A stretch of 64,000 nucleotides of DNA from Psychroserpens sp. SPM9 (GTDB taxonomy: Bacteria > Bacteroidota > Bacteroidia > Flavobacteriales > Flavobacteriaceae). A model generated the notes under the pieces. It was given only the letters and a program-made list of their open reading frames with translations. It searched no databases and was not told the origin of the DNA. The position numbers were made by a program, and so were the translations under genes. Positions 28,414-37,034 of the stretch are shown here, one piece after another (position 1 is the stretch's first letter; each line of letters opens with the position of its first letter). Location: assembly GCF_025153525.1 (NCBI RefSeq), contig NZ_JANZNR010000008.1:1-64000 (forward strand), read 5' to 3'.

Positions 28414-28433
28414 ATTCCTGCGAAGGCAGGAAT
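28414..28433 (+). repeat. GAAG-loop hairpin, copy 3
   Basis: ATTCCTGC-GAAG-GCAGGAAT followed by C, 12 bases before the next start codon. The same layout as copies 1 and 2, with compensated stem changes. Confidence 0.7.
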
Positions 28434-28445
28434 CTACTTTAAAAA

Positions 28446-29108
28446 ATGAGTAAAATTAAACCACATATTATAACAGAAGGTAGTGTCCAATATCAACTGG
28501 GGGAGTTAAATGACAATAATATTTCATACGATTTCAAGAAGATTTTAATTTACCTAGATGCAAAAGGAAAACTACTGTTTGGTAAAAACTTCAAGATTTA
28601 TGAAGAAGATGAGGTGGTGCTTTACAAACTGTGTATTTATTTCATTCGTGATATTGATGCGTGTGCAAAACTAAATATAGATCCGAACAAAGGTATTCTG
28701 TTATCTGGTCCTGTTGGTTGCGGTAAAACTAGTTTAATGAAACTGTTAAGGCACATTGTACCACATCAAAAATCTTACGAACTAATTCCAGCAAGAAACA
28801 TCACTTTTGCTTTTAATAACATTGGCTACAAAACCATTCAAGAATACGGAAACAGTAATTTCTATTGTTTTGACGATTTAGGCGTAGAAACTACCGGAAG
28901 ACATTTTGGTAAAGACTGTAATGTAATGGGCGAAATCCTCTTATCTCGCTACGATTTATTTCTTCAACGAAAAATTAGAACTCATGCCACCACAAATTTA
29001 AATGCACAGGAATTGGAGGAAAGATACGGTAGTCGAGTCCGTTCTAGGATGCGCCAATTGTTTAATTTAATAGCTTTTGACAAGGAAACTATTGATAAAA
29101 GACAATAA
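28446..29108 (+). CDS. DnaC-like ATPase (helicase-loader type)
   Basis: A 220-residue P-loop ATPase: Walker A GPVGCGKTSLM (about residues 88-98), Walker B FYCFDDLG, sensor-1-like THATTNLN, and an arginine-finger region RYGSRVRSRMRQ. The architecture matches IstB/DnaC helicase loaders in mobile elements. It forms a pair with the preceding winged-helix protein, so the element may have its own replication step after excision. A transposase-helper (IstB) role is unlikely since no IstA is present. Confidence 0.85.
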   Translation: MSKIKPHIITEGSVQYQLGELNDNNISYDFKKILIYLDAKGKLLFGKNFKIYEEDEVVLYKLCIYFIRDIDACAKLNIDPNKGILLSGPVGCGKTSLMKLLRHIVPHQKSYELIPARNITFAFNNIGYKTIQEYGNSNFYCFDDLGVETTGRHFGKDCNVMGEILLSRYDLFLQRKIRTHATTNLNAQELEERYGSRVRSRMRQLFNLIAFDKETIDKRQ

Positions 29109-29146
29109 ATCAGGTGTTTAATAATCTCAATTTAACGTAAAACGTA

Positions 29147-30502
29147 TTGTTAAAATTCTTATCTTTTCAGATTAAAAAATCATCCATAAGCGTGATATCG
29201 AGCCTACAAATAAAAAGACAATTAAATTCCATCAGTACATCGGTATTGAACGGTGACAGTTTTGATAGAAATGATTATGCAAGAAAAATCTTGAATTATC
29301 CAGCTATGATGGTTCCAAGTGTTCAAGAGCCAATTATTAAAACATTAATTGACGCTTTACCTGAAAATTCTACAATGATAGATCCTTTTATGGGTGCTTC
29401 TAATACCATCATTACTTCAATGCGTTATGGGATCAATTCATTTGGTCAAGATATAAACCCATTATCGCTATTAATAAGTCAAGTAAAAACGCATATTTAT
29501 TCAGAAGATCTAAAAATTAGTTTTTCTAATTTTAAAAAACGTTTAAGTAGAGCAAGGTCAGAAAAAATAGACGTTAGCTTTAAAAATATTGATAAATGGT
29601 TTAAAAGTGAAGTTCAGATTGAATTGTCACAGATAAGAAGACTAATAATTCAAGAAGAAGATTTATTTATAAGGAAATTTTATTGGGTTACACTAGCGGA
29701 AGTAATACGCCTAACAAATAACGATAGAACTTCGACTTTTAAAATGCACGTTAGAACCCAGGAGGAAATTGATAATAGAAATTTGTCGCCAAAGGAATAC
29801 TTTGAAAAAATATGTAAAAGAAGTATCAATGATATTTTTGAGGTGAAAAAAAAATTAATTGAAAACGACCTTCTCGAAAATGATAAATATAAATATAATG
29901 TTGAAGTTACATGGGGAGATTCTAAAGAGAAATTAAATACTGATAAAAAGTTTAATCTTCTTGTAACATCACCGCCGTACGGTGACAATCATACCACAGT
30001 TACTTATGGTCAATTTTCATATTTACCGTTACAATGGATCCCTGTAGAAGATATTGATGAAAACATATCAATGAACTATTTAGATGTTATCCAAGAAATT
30101 GATTCAAGAAGTCTAGGAGGAAAGAATATTTCTGATTATTCGACAATAGAAAAGGAATTGTTTAGAAAATCCAAAACGTTAAAAAGGTTTTTCAAAAACT
30201 TTAATTCTGAAGAAAGACTTAAAGCAAGGAAAGTCGTTAGTTTTATTTATGATTTAGACACTACAATTGATAATGTTTTGGAAAAGATGATGCCTAATTC
30301 GTTTTATGCTTGGACTGTCGGTAATAGAAATGTCAATAATAAAGAAGTTGAGAATGATAAAATATTAACCGAATTATTGGCTACAAAAGGTATAAAAAAT
30401 TTTACGGATTTAGAAAGGGAAATTCTATCTAAAAGAATGCCAGATAAAAACAATTTTTCTAAAACTATGAGTAAAGAAAAAATCCTAATCTACAATAGCT
30501 AA
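29147..30502 (+). CDS. DNA methyltransferase (N4/N6 type)
   Basis: About 451 residues from a TTG start; no ATG occurs earlier than ~residue 53. The S-adenosylmethionine motif I is MIDPFMGAS (Asp ~79) and the catalytic motif IV is TSPPYGD (Ser275-Tyr278), placing it among amino-methyltransferases that modify adenine N6 or cytosine N4. Motif I precedes motif IV by ~195 residues, long enough for a target-recognition domain in between. It is 6 bases upstream of the GHKL gene, which suggests one operon. No restriction endonuclease is adjacent, so it may act within a non-classical defence system. Confidence 0.85.
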   Translation: MLKFLSFQIKKSSISVISSLQIKRQLNSISTSVLNGDSFDRNDYARKILNYPAMMVPSVQEPIIKTLIDALPENSTMIDPFMGASNTIITSMRYGINSFGQDINPLSLLISQVKTHIYSEDLKISFSNFKKRLSRARSEKIDVSFKNIDKWFKSEVQIELSQIRRLIIQEEDLFIRKFYWVTLAEVIRLTNNDRTSTFKMHVRTQEEIDNRNLSPKEYFEKICKRSINDIFEVKKKLIENDLLENDKYKYNVEVTWGDSKEKLNTDKKFNLLVTSPPYGDNHTTVTYGQFSYLPLQWIPVEDIDENISMNYLDVIQEIDSRSLGGKNISDYSTIEKELFRKSKTLKRFFKNFNSEERLKARKVVSFIYDLDTTIDNVLEKMMPNSFYAWTVGNRNVNNKEVENDKILTELLATKGIKNFTDLEREILSKRMPDKNNFSKTMSKEKILIYNS

Positions 30503-30508
30503 TAACTA

Positions 30509-32965
30509 ATGAGTGATGATTACCATTTTGATATAACCCCTCATATCGTAAAACAATTAGGGGAGCAATTAGTTTCTGATGAAGTTACAGCGCTACTTGA
30601 GTTAATAAAAAATTCTTACGATGCTGATGCTAACTATGTTTCGATTGACATAAATACCAAAGGTCAATATACCAATGAAAATTTAATATTTCCAAAGCAT
30701 AAAGGTTACATAGCTGTAGAAGATGATGGTTTTGGTATGAATGAAGAAACCATACTTAAGTCATGGTTGTTGATTTCATACTCAAAAAAGCGTGAGCAAA
30801 AAGCAAAAAACATAAAAACACCAGGAGGGAGAACGCCATTAGGGGAAAAAGGTTTAGGAAGATTAAGTACTCAACGACTGGCTGATATATGTGAAATTCT
30901 TACAAACACCAACAAAAAGGATGGGACACATTTAGCTTTTAATTGGAAAGATTTTGAAAAAGAAGAAAGGCTTTCCGATGTTGAAATACAATCAAAAGAG
31001 TATCATCCCCAAATAAAAAACGGCACAAAGTTAATTCTAACAAACCTTAATCACGCTGAAGTATGGGAAGGTAAAAATCTAGAAAGGTTTAAAGGGTTTG
31101 TATCTCAAATAATTTCGCCTTACAAAGAAAATAGACCATTTGATGTTTACCTTACTGTTAATAACGAAGTCATTGATTTAGAAAAAATTAATGATGATTT
31201 AAGAGATTTAGCGATTTCTAAATTTGAATTTTATTTTGATGATAAAAGAGTTAAAATTAGTGGTAAAACCAAACTAACAAAATTTATAGGGAATAAGAAA
31301 AATGACTTTGAAAACTTCTTACAATCAGATAACGGGAAAAAATTTTATGAATTCTTAAAAAAGAGTGAATATGATGATATTATTCTGTCAAAAAATAAAA
31401 ACTTCTTTATCGAATTAGATAATGTATTTACACTAGATGAAATTTCTGGTCTAGAAGTCTTTGATGGTGAAATAGCTAATCCAGGAAGTTTTGAAGGTGT
31501 TATAGATGAATTTAGTTTCGATAACTGGTTAACTTATGATGAAAGAGTAAATGATATTTTCAATAGCTTATCCAATTATAGAACTTTTGCGCAAAGTCAA
31601 TCAGGTATTAAATTGTTTAGAAATGGCTTTGCTATAAAGCCTTTTGGTATAAATGGTCAAGACTGGCTCAAACTAGCAGATTCACAAACTAATGCATCAT
31701 CGTATTACCCATTAAGACCTAAAAATGTTATTGGATATTTTGCTATTGATGAAGGGGTTAATAAAAATCTAAAGGATAAAACTGATAGAGAAGGTTTAAT
31801 TTCAAATCCTTATTCAAGGAATTTTTTCGTTTTAGCTTTTTTTATAGTTAGACAAATAAATAGTTATCAAGAAAGAATAAGAAGAGCTTACGTTGATTTT
31901 CTAAAGGTTTACAAGACAAAAAATAGTGGTATAACTACTGTTACACAGTCTTTTAACCATATAAGTGCTATCGTTGATTCTTCAACAACATTATCTGATG
32001 AATTAAAAGATACTGAATCTGTAATTGATGAATTGGTTAATGAGCAAACAACTATAGTTAGTGATGTAAAGGATAATCCACTTTTTGCTTCAGAAGAAAA
32101 TAAAGCAAATATTAAAAAGGCACAAAAATTATTAGATAAATTAAAGCGTATTCAAGCAGCTTTTTCTAAAGTTGAAAAAGTAATAAAGAAAACTGAAAAC
32201 TTAAATGAAGTAATTGATATACTAGAACCCAAAATACAAACATTAGAAGAACAACTAAATAACTTTTCAGAATTGGCAGGTTTAGGTATAACGGCAGAAT
32301 CAATTAGTCATGAATTTTTTAATATAGCTGACAACTTAAATGAAAGAGCTTTATTTTATAAACAAAAACTAAAGGACAAGCAATTAAAAGAATCGGATAG
32401 TTTTATTTTGTTGGAATATATTAACGAAACCGTAAATGGGTTAAAGATTCAATTACGACATCTTGACCCAGCATTAAAATACCAAAGAGAAAAGAAAAGT
32501 CAATTTAGTTTATCGAAATACTTTTTAGAGGAAAAACAGTACTATAATAAAAGGTTTATGTCTAAAGGTATCCTTATTGATATTGAGACAAAAGATGACT
32601 TCTCTTTAAATATAAACAAGGGTAAGCTAACACAAATTATAGATAATATCTTGATTAATTCCGAATACTGGCTTAATGAGAAAAAACTTAAAGAAAAACA
32701 ATTTGAACCAAAAATAAATATTGTTATCGAACAGCCTTGGCTCTATATATCAGATAACGGATTTGGCATCCCTAAAAATATTGAAAAACAAATATTTGAA
32801 CCTTTTGTATCTACAAAGCCAAAGGGTGAAGGAAGAGGGTTAGGCCTTTTTATAGTAATGCAACTATTAGACTCAATGGGTTGTGCAATTTCACTCGAAC
32901 CTAAAAGAAATGAGTATGACAAAAAGTTCATTCTTGCTATTAACTTAAGTAACGTAATGATTTAG
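30509..32965 (+). CDS. Double-GHKL ATPase / histidine-kinase-like protein
   Basis: An 818-residue protein with two ATP-binding GHKL modules. The N-terminal one is MORC/Hsp90-like: [11 protein letters not shown] (31-41), EDDGFGM (71-77), GEKGLGRLS (112-120). The C-terminal one is histidine-kinase-like: H-box-like AESISHEFF (His601), N-box [10 protein letters not shown] (~708), ISDNGFGIP (~745), [19 protein letters not shown] (~760-780). A coiled-coil region (470-585) links them. It lacks TM segments. The stop is 1 base before the next gene, whose product is receiver-like, which suggests signalling between the two. Confidence 0.85.
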   Translation: MSDDYHFDITPHIVKQLGEQLVSDEVTALLELIKNSYDADANYVSIDINTKGQYTNENLIFPKHKGYIAVEDDGFGMNEETILKSWLLISYSKKREQKAKNIKTPGGRTPLGEKGLGRLSTQRLADICEILTNTNKKDGTHLAFNWKDFEKEERLSDVEIQSKEYHPQIKNGTKLILTNLNHAEVWEGKNLERFKGFVSQIISPYKENRPFDVYLTVNNEVIDLEKINDDLRDLAISKFEFYFDDKRVKISGKTKLTKFIGNKKNDFENFLQSDNGKKFYEFLKKSEYDDIILSKNKNFFIELDNVFTLDEISGLEVFDGEIANPGSFEGVIDEFSFDNWLTYDERVNDIFNSLSNYRTFAQSQSGIKLFRNGFAIKPFGINGQDWLKLADSQTNASSYYPLRPKNVIGYFAIDEGVNKNLKDKTDREGLISNPYSRNFFVLAFFIVRQINSYQERIRRAYVDFLKVYKTKNSGITTVTQSFNHISAIVDSSTTLSDELKDTESVIDELVNEQTTIVSDVKDNPLFASEENKANIKKAQKLLDKLKRIQAAFSKVEKVIKKTENLNEVIDILEPKIQTLEEQLNNFSELAGLGITAESISHEFFNIADNLNERALFYKQKLKDKQLKESDSFILLEYINETVNGLKIQLRHLDPALKYQREKKSQFSLSKYFLEEKQYYNKRFMSKGILIDIETKDDFSLNINKGKLTQIIDNILINSEYWLNEKKLKEKQFEPKINIVIEQPWLYISDNGFGIPKNIEKQIFEPFVSTKPKGEGRGLGLFIVMQLLDSMGCAISLEPKRNEYDKKFILAINLSNVMI

Positions 32966-32966
32966 T

Positions 32967-34775
32967 ATGAGTGAAAAGATTACAATAAGTTTAAAGGACG
33001 AAAATCTTTGTATAATTCCCAAAGACGACCCTAATTTAACAAGTACAGCTGTAAACGCTATAAATACTTTATTAGAGAAAGAAGGAATTGAAAAGGTATT
33101 ATATATTGATGACAAGTTTGATATTGAAGCTCAAAAAGGGTTTTTCATTGGAATGATGAAACAAGTCAAAAGTTCTGGAGATTTTCCCAATGAAAATATT
33201 TTTGAAGAAGATGTTAATTGGAATTTGCCGGATGCTGCTTTTGATAAAATAATATTGAAATTATGGGAAGAAGCAGATTCCAAAAAAGATTTAATACACG
33301 CGGTTTCTAATATTATCGGAGATAATGAAAGTTCTAATATAATTCCTGCACTAGAGTTTAAAGATTATTTTTCGGGTGACAATGTAATTTTATTGACACC
33401 TGAAGAATGGATTGAAAAAAAGAAAGAGATTTTAGATGCTGTATCTGGAGATAGTAAGGTCTTATGCCTATTTGACTTTGAATTAGAAAACTTTACTGGC
33501 CCAAATAATGAAAAAAATGGAATTCATCTTATTAAAGAACTTATAGAAAGTGGTTATTCTGAAAAAGTCATTTGTGGAATTTTTTCGCATAAATACACGG
33601 AAGAGCAAGAAGATACATTCAGAAAAGAATATCGTAAAGAATTTGACTTAAAGAAAAAATATTTTTGTACTATTTCTAAAAGTAGATTTGCTCATGACCC
33701 GCAATTAAGTGGTTTTGCTGAAGGAATTAAGTATATTTTGATAACTAGATATATTGAAGACCTAAAATCTAAATCAATAAAAATACTTAAAGAAAGTAAC
33801 GAAAAATCTATTAAGGATTTTAAAAAAATATCACCTAAAACATTTAATCAAATTATTCAAAAATCATCATATAAAGAAGGTGTTTGGGAGGTTGAATCAC
33901 TTTTTCGCTTAAATACCATTTTGAATTCGGATGCTAATTTGTCATCTTTATTAGATGAAGAAGTGAGAAAAAGCTTTGACAGTTCAGTATTAAGTGTTAG
34001 AGGAATTGATAGTGTTGAAACTGGCTATAGTAGAAAGAAAAAAAGCCCTGAATCCTTAAATATTAGAGAAAAAGAATTATATATAAATCAACAATATTTA
34101 AACAATCTCAATTTACCTATTGCTAATGGTGATATTTTTGAAATTGGGACAAAAAAATATATTTTAGCTGTACAACCTTGTAATCTTGCTTTGAGAAGCA
34201 ATGGTACAAGAACAAGATCTTATAACAAAGGTATATTAATTCCATTAATTGATATTGATATAAAAAGGTTCAATTCTAATACTTCCTATAAATTATATCG
34301 CACAGACAGTCATGATAAAATTTTATGTGCTCTTTTTTCAGAGTATCAAAATATTAATCTTGATATACTCGATTTGACAGTCTTTAATTCAGAGAGTTCA
34401 GCAATTATGGACATGAAAAATAACAATGTTGATAGTAATAATGTTATCCAAGAATCATGGAAAAAAAGATATAAAGCAATTCACAAGAACTTTAAAAGTG
34501 AGGAGAAAGTTTATCAGGCTTACAATACTATCAAACAAAAACTAGAAGGTAAATTCACCAGTGAATTCAATTTATTAAATTCCTTTTTTGATAATCCACT
34601 TACAATTAAGAAGTTTAAATTAAAAGATATTGAAGTTTATGATTATGAAAATAGAATTTTTAACTTTCAATTAAAACGCATAAAAAGATATAAAGACCCT
34701 TACTCTACTGATTTATTACATAGTTTCATGTCTTATCTTTCTAGAAACGGTTTTGATATTGATTTTACTTCTTAA
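32967..34775 (+). CDS. Receiver-like protein with unknown C-terminal domain
   Basis: A 602-residue protein. Residues ~40-250 contain the elements of a response-regulator receiver: VLYIDDKF (Asp48/Asp49), LFDFEL (Asp170), FSHK (Ser207) and ISKSR (Lys238). The spacing is stretched by inserts of more than 100 residues. The rest (250-602) is unlike anything I recognise, with helical segments and a basic stretch, and could be the effector. It is the third gene of the methyltransferase-GHKL cassette; its end overlaps the convergent LysR gene by 4 bases. Confidence 0.65.
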   Translation: MSEKITISLKDENLCIIPKDDPNLTSTAVNAINTLLEKEGIEKVLYIDDKFDIEAQKGFFIGMMKQVKSSGDFPNENIFEEDVNWNLPDAAFDKIILKLWEEADSKKDLIHAVSNIIGDNESSNIIPALEFKDYFSGDNVILLTPEEWIEKKKEILDAVSGDSKVLCLFDFELENFTGPNNEKNGIHLIKELIESGYSEKVICGIFSHKYTEEQEDTFRKEYRKEFDLKKKYFCTISKSRFAHDPQLSGFAEGIKYILITRYIEDLKSKSIKILKESNEKSIKDFKKISPKTFNQIIQKSSYKEGVWEVESLFRLNTILNSDANLSSLLDEEVRKSFDSSVLSVRGIDSVETGYSRKKKSPESLNIREKELYINQQYLNNLNLPIANGDIFEIGTKKYILAVQPCNLALRSNGTRTRSYNKGILIPLIDIDIKRFNSNTSYKLYRTDSHDKILCALFSEYQNINLDILDLTVFNSESSAIMDMKNNNVDSNNVIQESWKKRYKAIHKNFKSEEKVYQAYNTIKQKLEGKFTSEFNLLNSFFDNPLTIKKFKLKDIEVYDYENRIFNFQLKRIKRYKDPYSTDLLHSFMSYLSRNGFDIDFTS

Positions 34776-35662
34776 CTATCTATAACTAAATTTTCAATCT
34801 GTTCAATCTCATTTTGTAGCTTACTATTAAGTTTAGTAGCAAAATGGAAAGTGTTGTATAAAGGCTTTTTACCTTCCCATAGTAGTTCAAGTTCGTTTTT
34901 CTCTAATGCCTCTTGACATAAAAAATCAGGTACCAAAGCAATTCCTTCATTCATTTTTAAGCATCTAATGATAGAAATAATATTTGGCACTAAATAATTA
35001 GGCTTATATAGTTGTTTCTTCTTAAAGTTTTGATACCAAAACTTTTTAGAAAACCCTAAAACATTACTAGAGCCATACCATACTTGAGCTTTTAATTCTT
35101 TTTCCAAATCATCCCACTGCTTACCTTTAATATAGGCTTCCAGTACCGAAGTATCTGTAGTAGGGTTAGAAACAAGCAAAATTTGCTCTTTAAAAAAGGG
35201 TGTGTAAATTAATGTTGGATTCTCAATCTGTTCAGGAGTAATGACTAAATCTAAAATGCCTTCATTTAGTTCCTTTAGCATCTGTGGATATTCACCAAAG
35301 TGTGCAATAATATCAAATTCTAATTTGCCAATATGTGGCTCAAAGAAAGTTTGAAAAACTTCCGAACACATCCCAATGCTTAAAGTTTTTCTTTTATTCG
35401 TCTTACTCGTTCTAAAATACTGTTCGGTGTGTTCTAGCTTTTTTAAGGCATCAATAATATAATCATATAAAATAATTGCGCGTTCAGTAGGTATCATTTT
35501 TCTTGAGGTGCGTTCAAACAATTTGTAGCCTACATAAGCTTCTAAATTACTAATATGTAAGCTCACACCTGGTTGAGATGAAAATAATGCTTCAGAGGCA
35601 CTTGTTAAATTTCCTTCTTCATATACAGCCTTAAAAGTGCGATACCATTCTAAATTTATCAT
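34772..35662 (-). CDS. LysR family transcriptional regulator
   Basis: A 296-residue LysR regulator: N-terminal winged HTH (WYRTFKAVYEEGNLTSASEALF, SSQPGVSLHISNLE) and a C-terminal periplasmic-binding-like effector domain. I start it at the ATG giving MINLEW, as is normal for the family. It is divergent from the quinone-reductase gene mdaB-like, with a T-N11-A type palindrome in the gap, so it probably activates that gene in response to a quinone or oxidant. Confidence 0.9.
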   Translation of the reverse strand: MINLEWYRTFKAVYEEGNLTSASEALFSSQPGVSLHISNLEAYVGYKLFERTSRKMIPTERAIILYDYIIDALKKLEHTEQYFRTSKTNKRKTLSIGMCSEVFQTFFEPHIGKLEFDIIAHFGEYPQMLKELNEGILDLVITPEQIENPTLIYTPFFKEQILLVSNPTTDTSVLEAYIKGKQWDDLEKELKAQVWYGSSNVLGFSKKFWYQNFKKKQLYKPNYLVPNIISIIRCLKMNEGIALVPDFLCQEALEKNELELLWEGKKPLYNTFHFATKLNSKLQNEIEQIENLVIDS

Positions 35663-35676
35663 GCTATTATAATTAT

Positions 35677-35713
35677 AATACAAATGTATAAAATGTATTA
35701 TTTATATAATACA
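35677..35713. promoter_or_regulatory. LysR-type operator and MdaB promoter region
   Basis: AATACA, 11 bases, TGTATT (35677-35699) is the T-N11-A half-site layout of LysR regulators. An overlapping inverted repeat TGTATTA, 6 bases, TAATACA spans 35694-35713. A TATCTTTG -7 box for mdaB follows at 35725-35732, with no clear -33 box, which fits an activated promoter. Confidence 0.6.
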
Positions 35714-35756
35714 TAAACTGAACATATCTTTGTTGCTTAATGAATAAAAAACAAAA

Positions 35757-36344
35757 ATGAAAAACATATTTATAATAAACGGATGGCATGAATTTGCAAT
35801 TTCAAAAGGCACTTTTAACAAGTCTTTATTTGATATTTCTAAAATGTATTTTACAGAAAAACCAGACTACACCATTAAAACTACAGAAATAAACAAAGGG
35901 TATCATGTTCAAGATGAAGTAGAGAAATTTATATGGTCAGATTTAATTATTTATCATACACCAATTTGGTGGTTTTCAGTACCATTTAATTTCAAAAAGT
36001 ATTTAGATGAGGTATTAACAGCAGGCTATAATAATGGCATGTGGACAAGTGATGGCAGAAATTCGGAGAATCCAGAAATCAATTATGGTACTGGTGGTTT
36101 ATTACATGGAAAACAATACATGCTCACAACCAGTTGGAATGCACCTGAAGGCGCATTTACCTTACCCGATGAATTCTTTAATCAGATAAGCGTAGATAAC
36201 GGTCCATTATCTGGCTTTCATGGTATGAAAAAATATTTAGGCATAGAACTACATACCTCATTAAAGTTCCATGATGTAGAAAAAAATGCAGATACATCAA
36301 GACTGTTAAAAGGCTATAAAGAATTTTTAGAAGATAATTTTTAA
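35757..36344 (+). CDS. mdaB: NAD(P)H:quinone oxidoreductase, MdaB type
   Basis: A 195-residue flavodoxin-like FAD enzyme of the MdaB family, which reduces quinones by two electrons and so avoids semiquinone radicals. Recognised from IFIINGWHEF at the start, the YHTPIWWFSVPF loop, FKKYLDEV and the GGLLHGKQYMLTTSWNAP region. Divergent from the LysR gene and 1 base before RidA-like, so the two are co-transcribed. Confidence 0.9.
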   Translation: MKNIFIINGWHEFAISKGTFNKSLFDISKMYFTEKPDYTIKTTEINKGYHVQDEVEKFIWSDLIIYHTPIWWFSVPFNFKKYLDEVLTAGYNNGMWTSDGRNSENPEINYGTGGLLHGKQYMLTTSWNAPEGAFTLPDEFFNQISVDNGPLSGFHGMKKYLGIELHTSLKFHDVEKNADTSRLLKGYKEFLEDNF

Positions 36345-36345
36345 A

Positions 36346-36939
36346 ATGAAATCAAATAAGAAAGTAATTATAACAATAGCTTCAATTATATATGGAATTT
36401 CTGTAATAATGACTATTACAACAAGTTGTAATAACAATTGTAGCAACAGTAATGAAGTAAAAACCAATTTAAATAAATTCAGTAGTGCTCAAGCATACGC
36501 ACATTATTTAGAAACCAATAAAACAGAGAAAATGAAAAAAGTAGAACAGATTAAAATCAATCCAGATCCATACAAACCATACAATTTAGCTCAAGGTTAT
36601 AAAGTAGATAATATGCTCTACATATCTGGTCAAGCAGCCTATGGTGCAGACGGAAATTTAGTAGGTATTAACAATTTTGATTTACAAGCAGAACAAACAT
36701 TCAAAAATTTAAAAAGAGTTTTGGAAGCAGGTGGTTCAAGTTTAGAAAATGTAATTAAAGTAACCATCTTCTTAAAAGATATGGGTAATTTCGATAAGAT
36801 TGTGGCATTAAGGGAAAAATATTTCACACCACCATACCCAGCAGATACAATCGTAGAAATTAGTTCATTGTACTCACCGGATGCATTAATTGAAATTGAA
36901 GCAATCGCAATTGAGAATATCACAATACAAAAAAAATAA
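36346..36939 (+). CDS. RidA family protein with lipoprotein-like leader
   Basis: A 197-residue protein. Residues ~63-197 are a RidA/YjgF domain (LYISGQAAYG, VIKVTIFLKDMGNF, IEIEAIAIE). The RidA catalytic arginine (Arg105 of E. coli, in PARSCVE) is replaced: here the block reads PADTIVE. Imine deaminase activity is therefore doubtful. The leader (IIYGISVIMTITTSC) closely matches the one on the VOC protein at 25591. An internal ATG at 36532 would give a leaderless RidA. Confidence 0.85.
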   Translation: MKSNKKVIITIASIIYGISVIMTITTSCNNNCSNSNEVKTNLNKFSSAQAYAHYLETNKTEKMKKVEQIKINPDPYKPYNLAQGYKVDNMLYISGQAAYGADGNLVGINNFDLQAEQTFKNLKRVLEAGGSSLENVIKVTIFLKDMGNFDKIVALREKYFTPPYPADTIVEISSLYSPDALIEIEAIAIENITIQKK

Positions 36940-37034
36940 TGTATTCACCTAAAGTAAACTTTCTTAATAACCATCTATCAAATTAATTTATTTAAATTGT
37001 TCATCATATTTTAAGTATCAATTTAAATGGGTTT

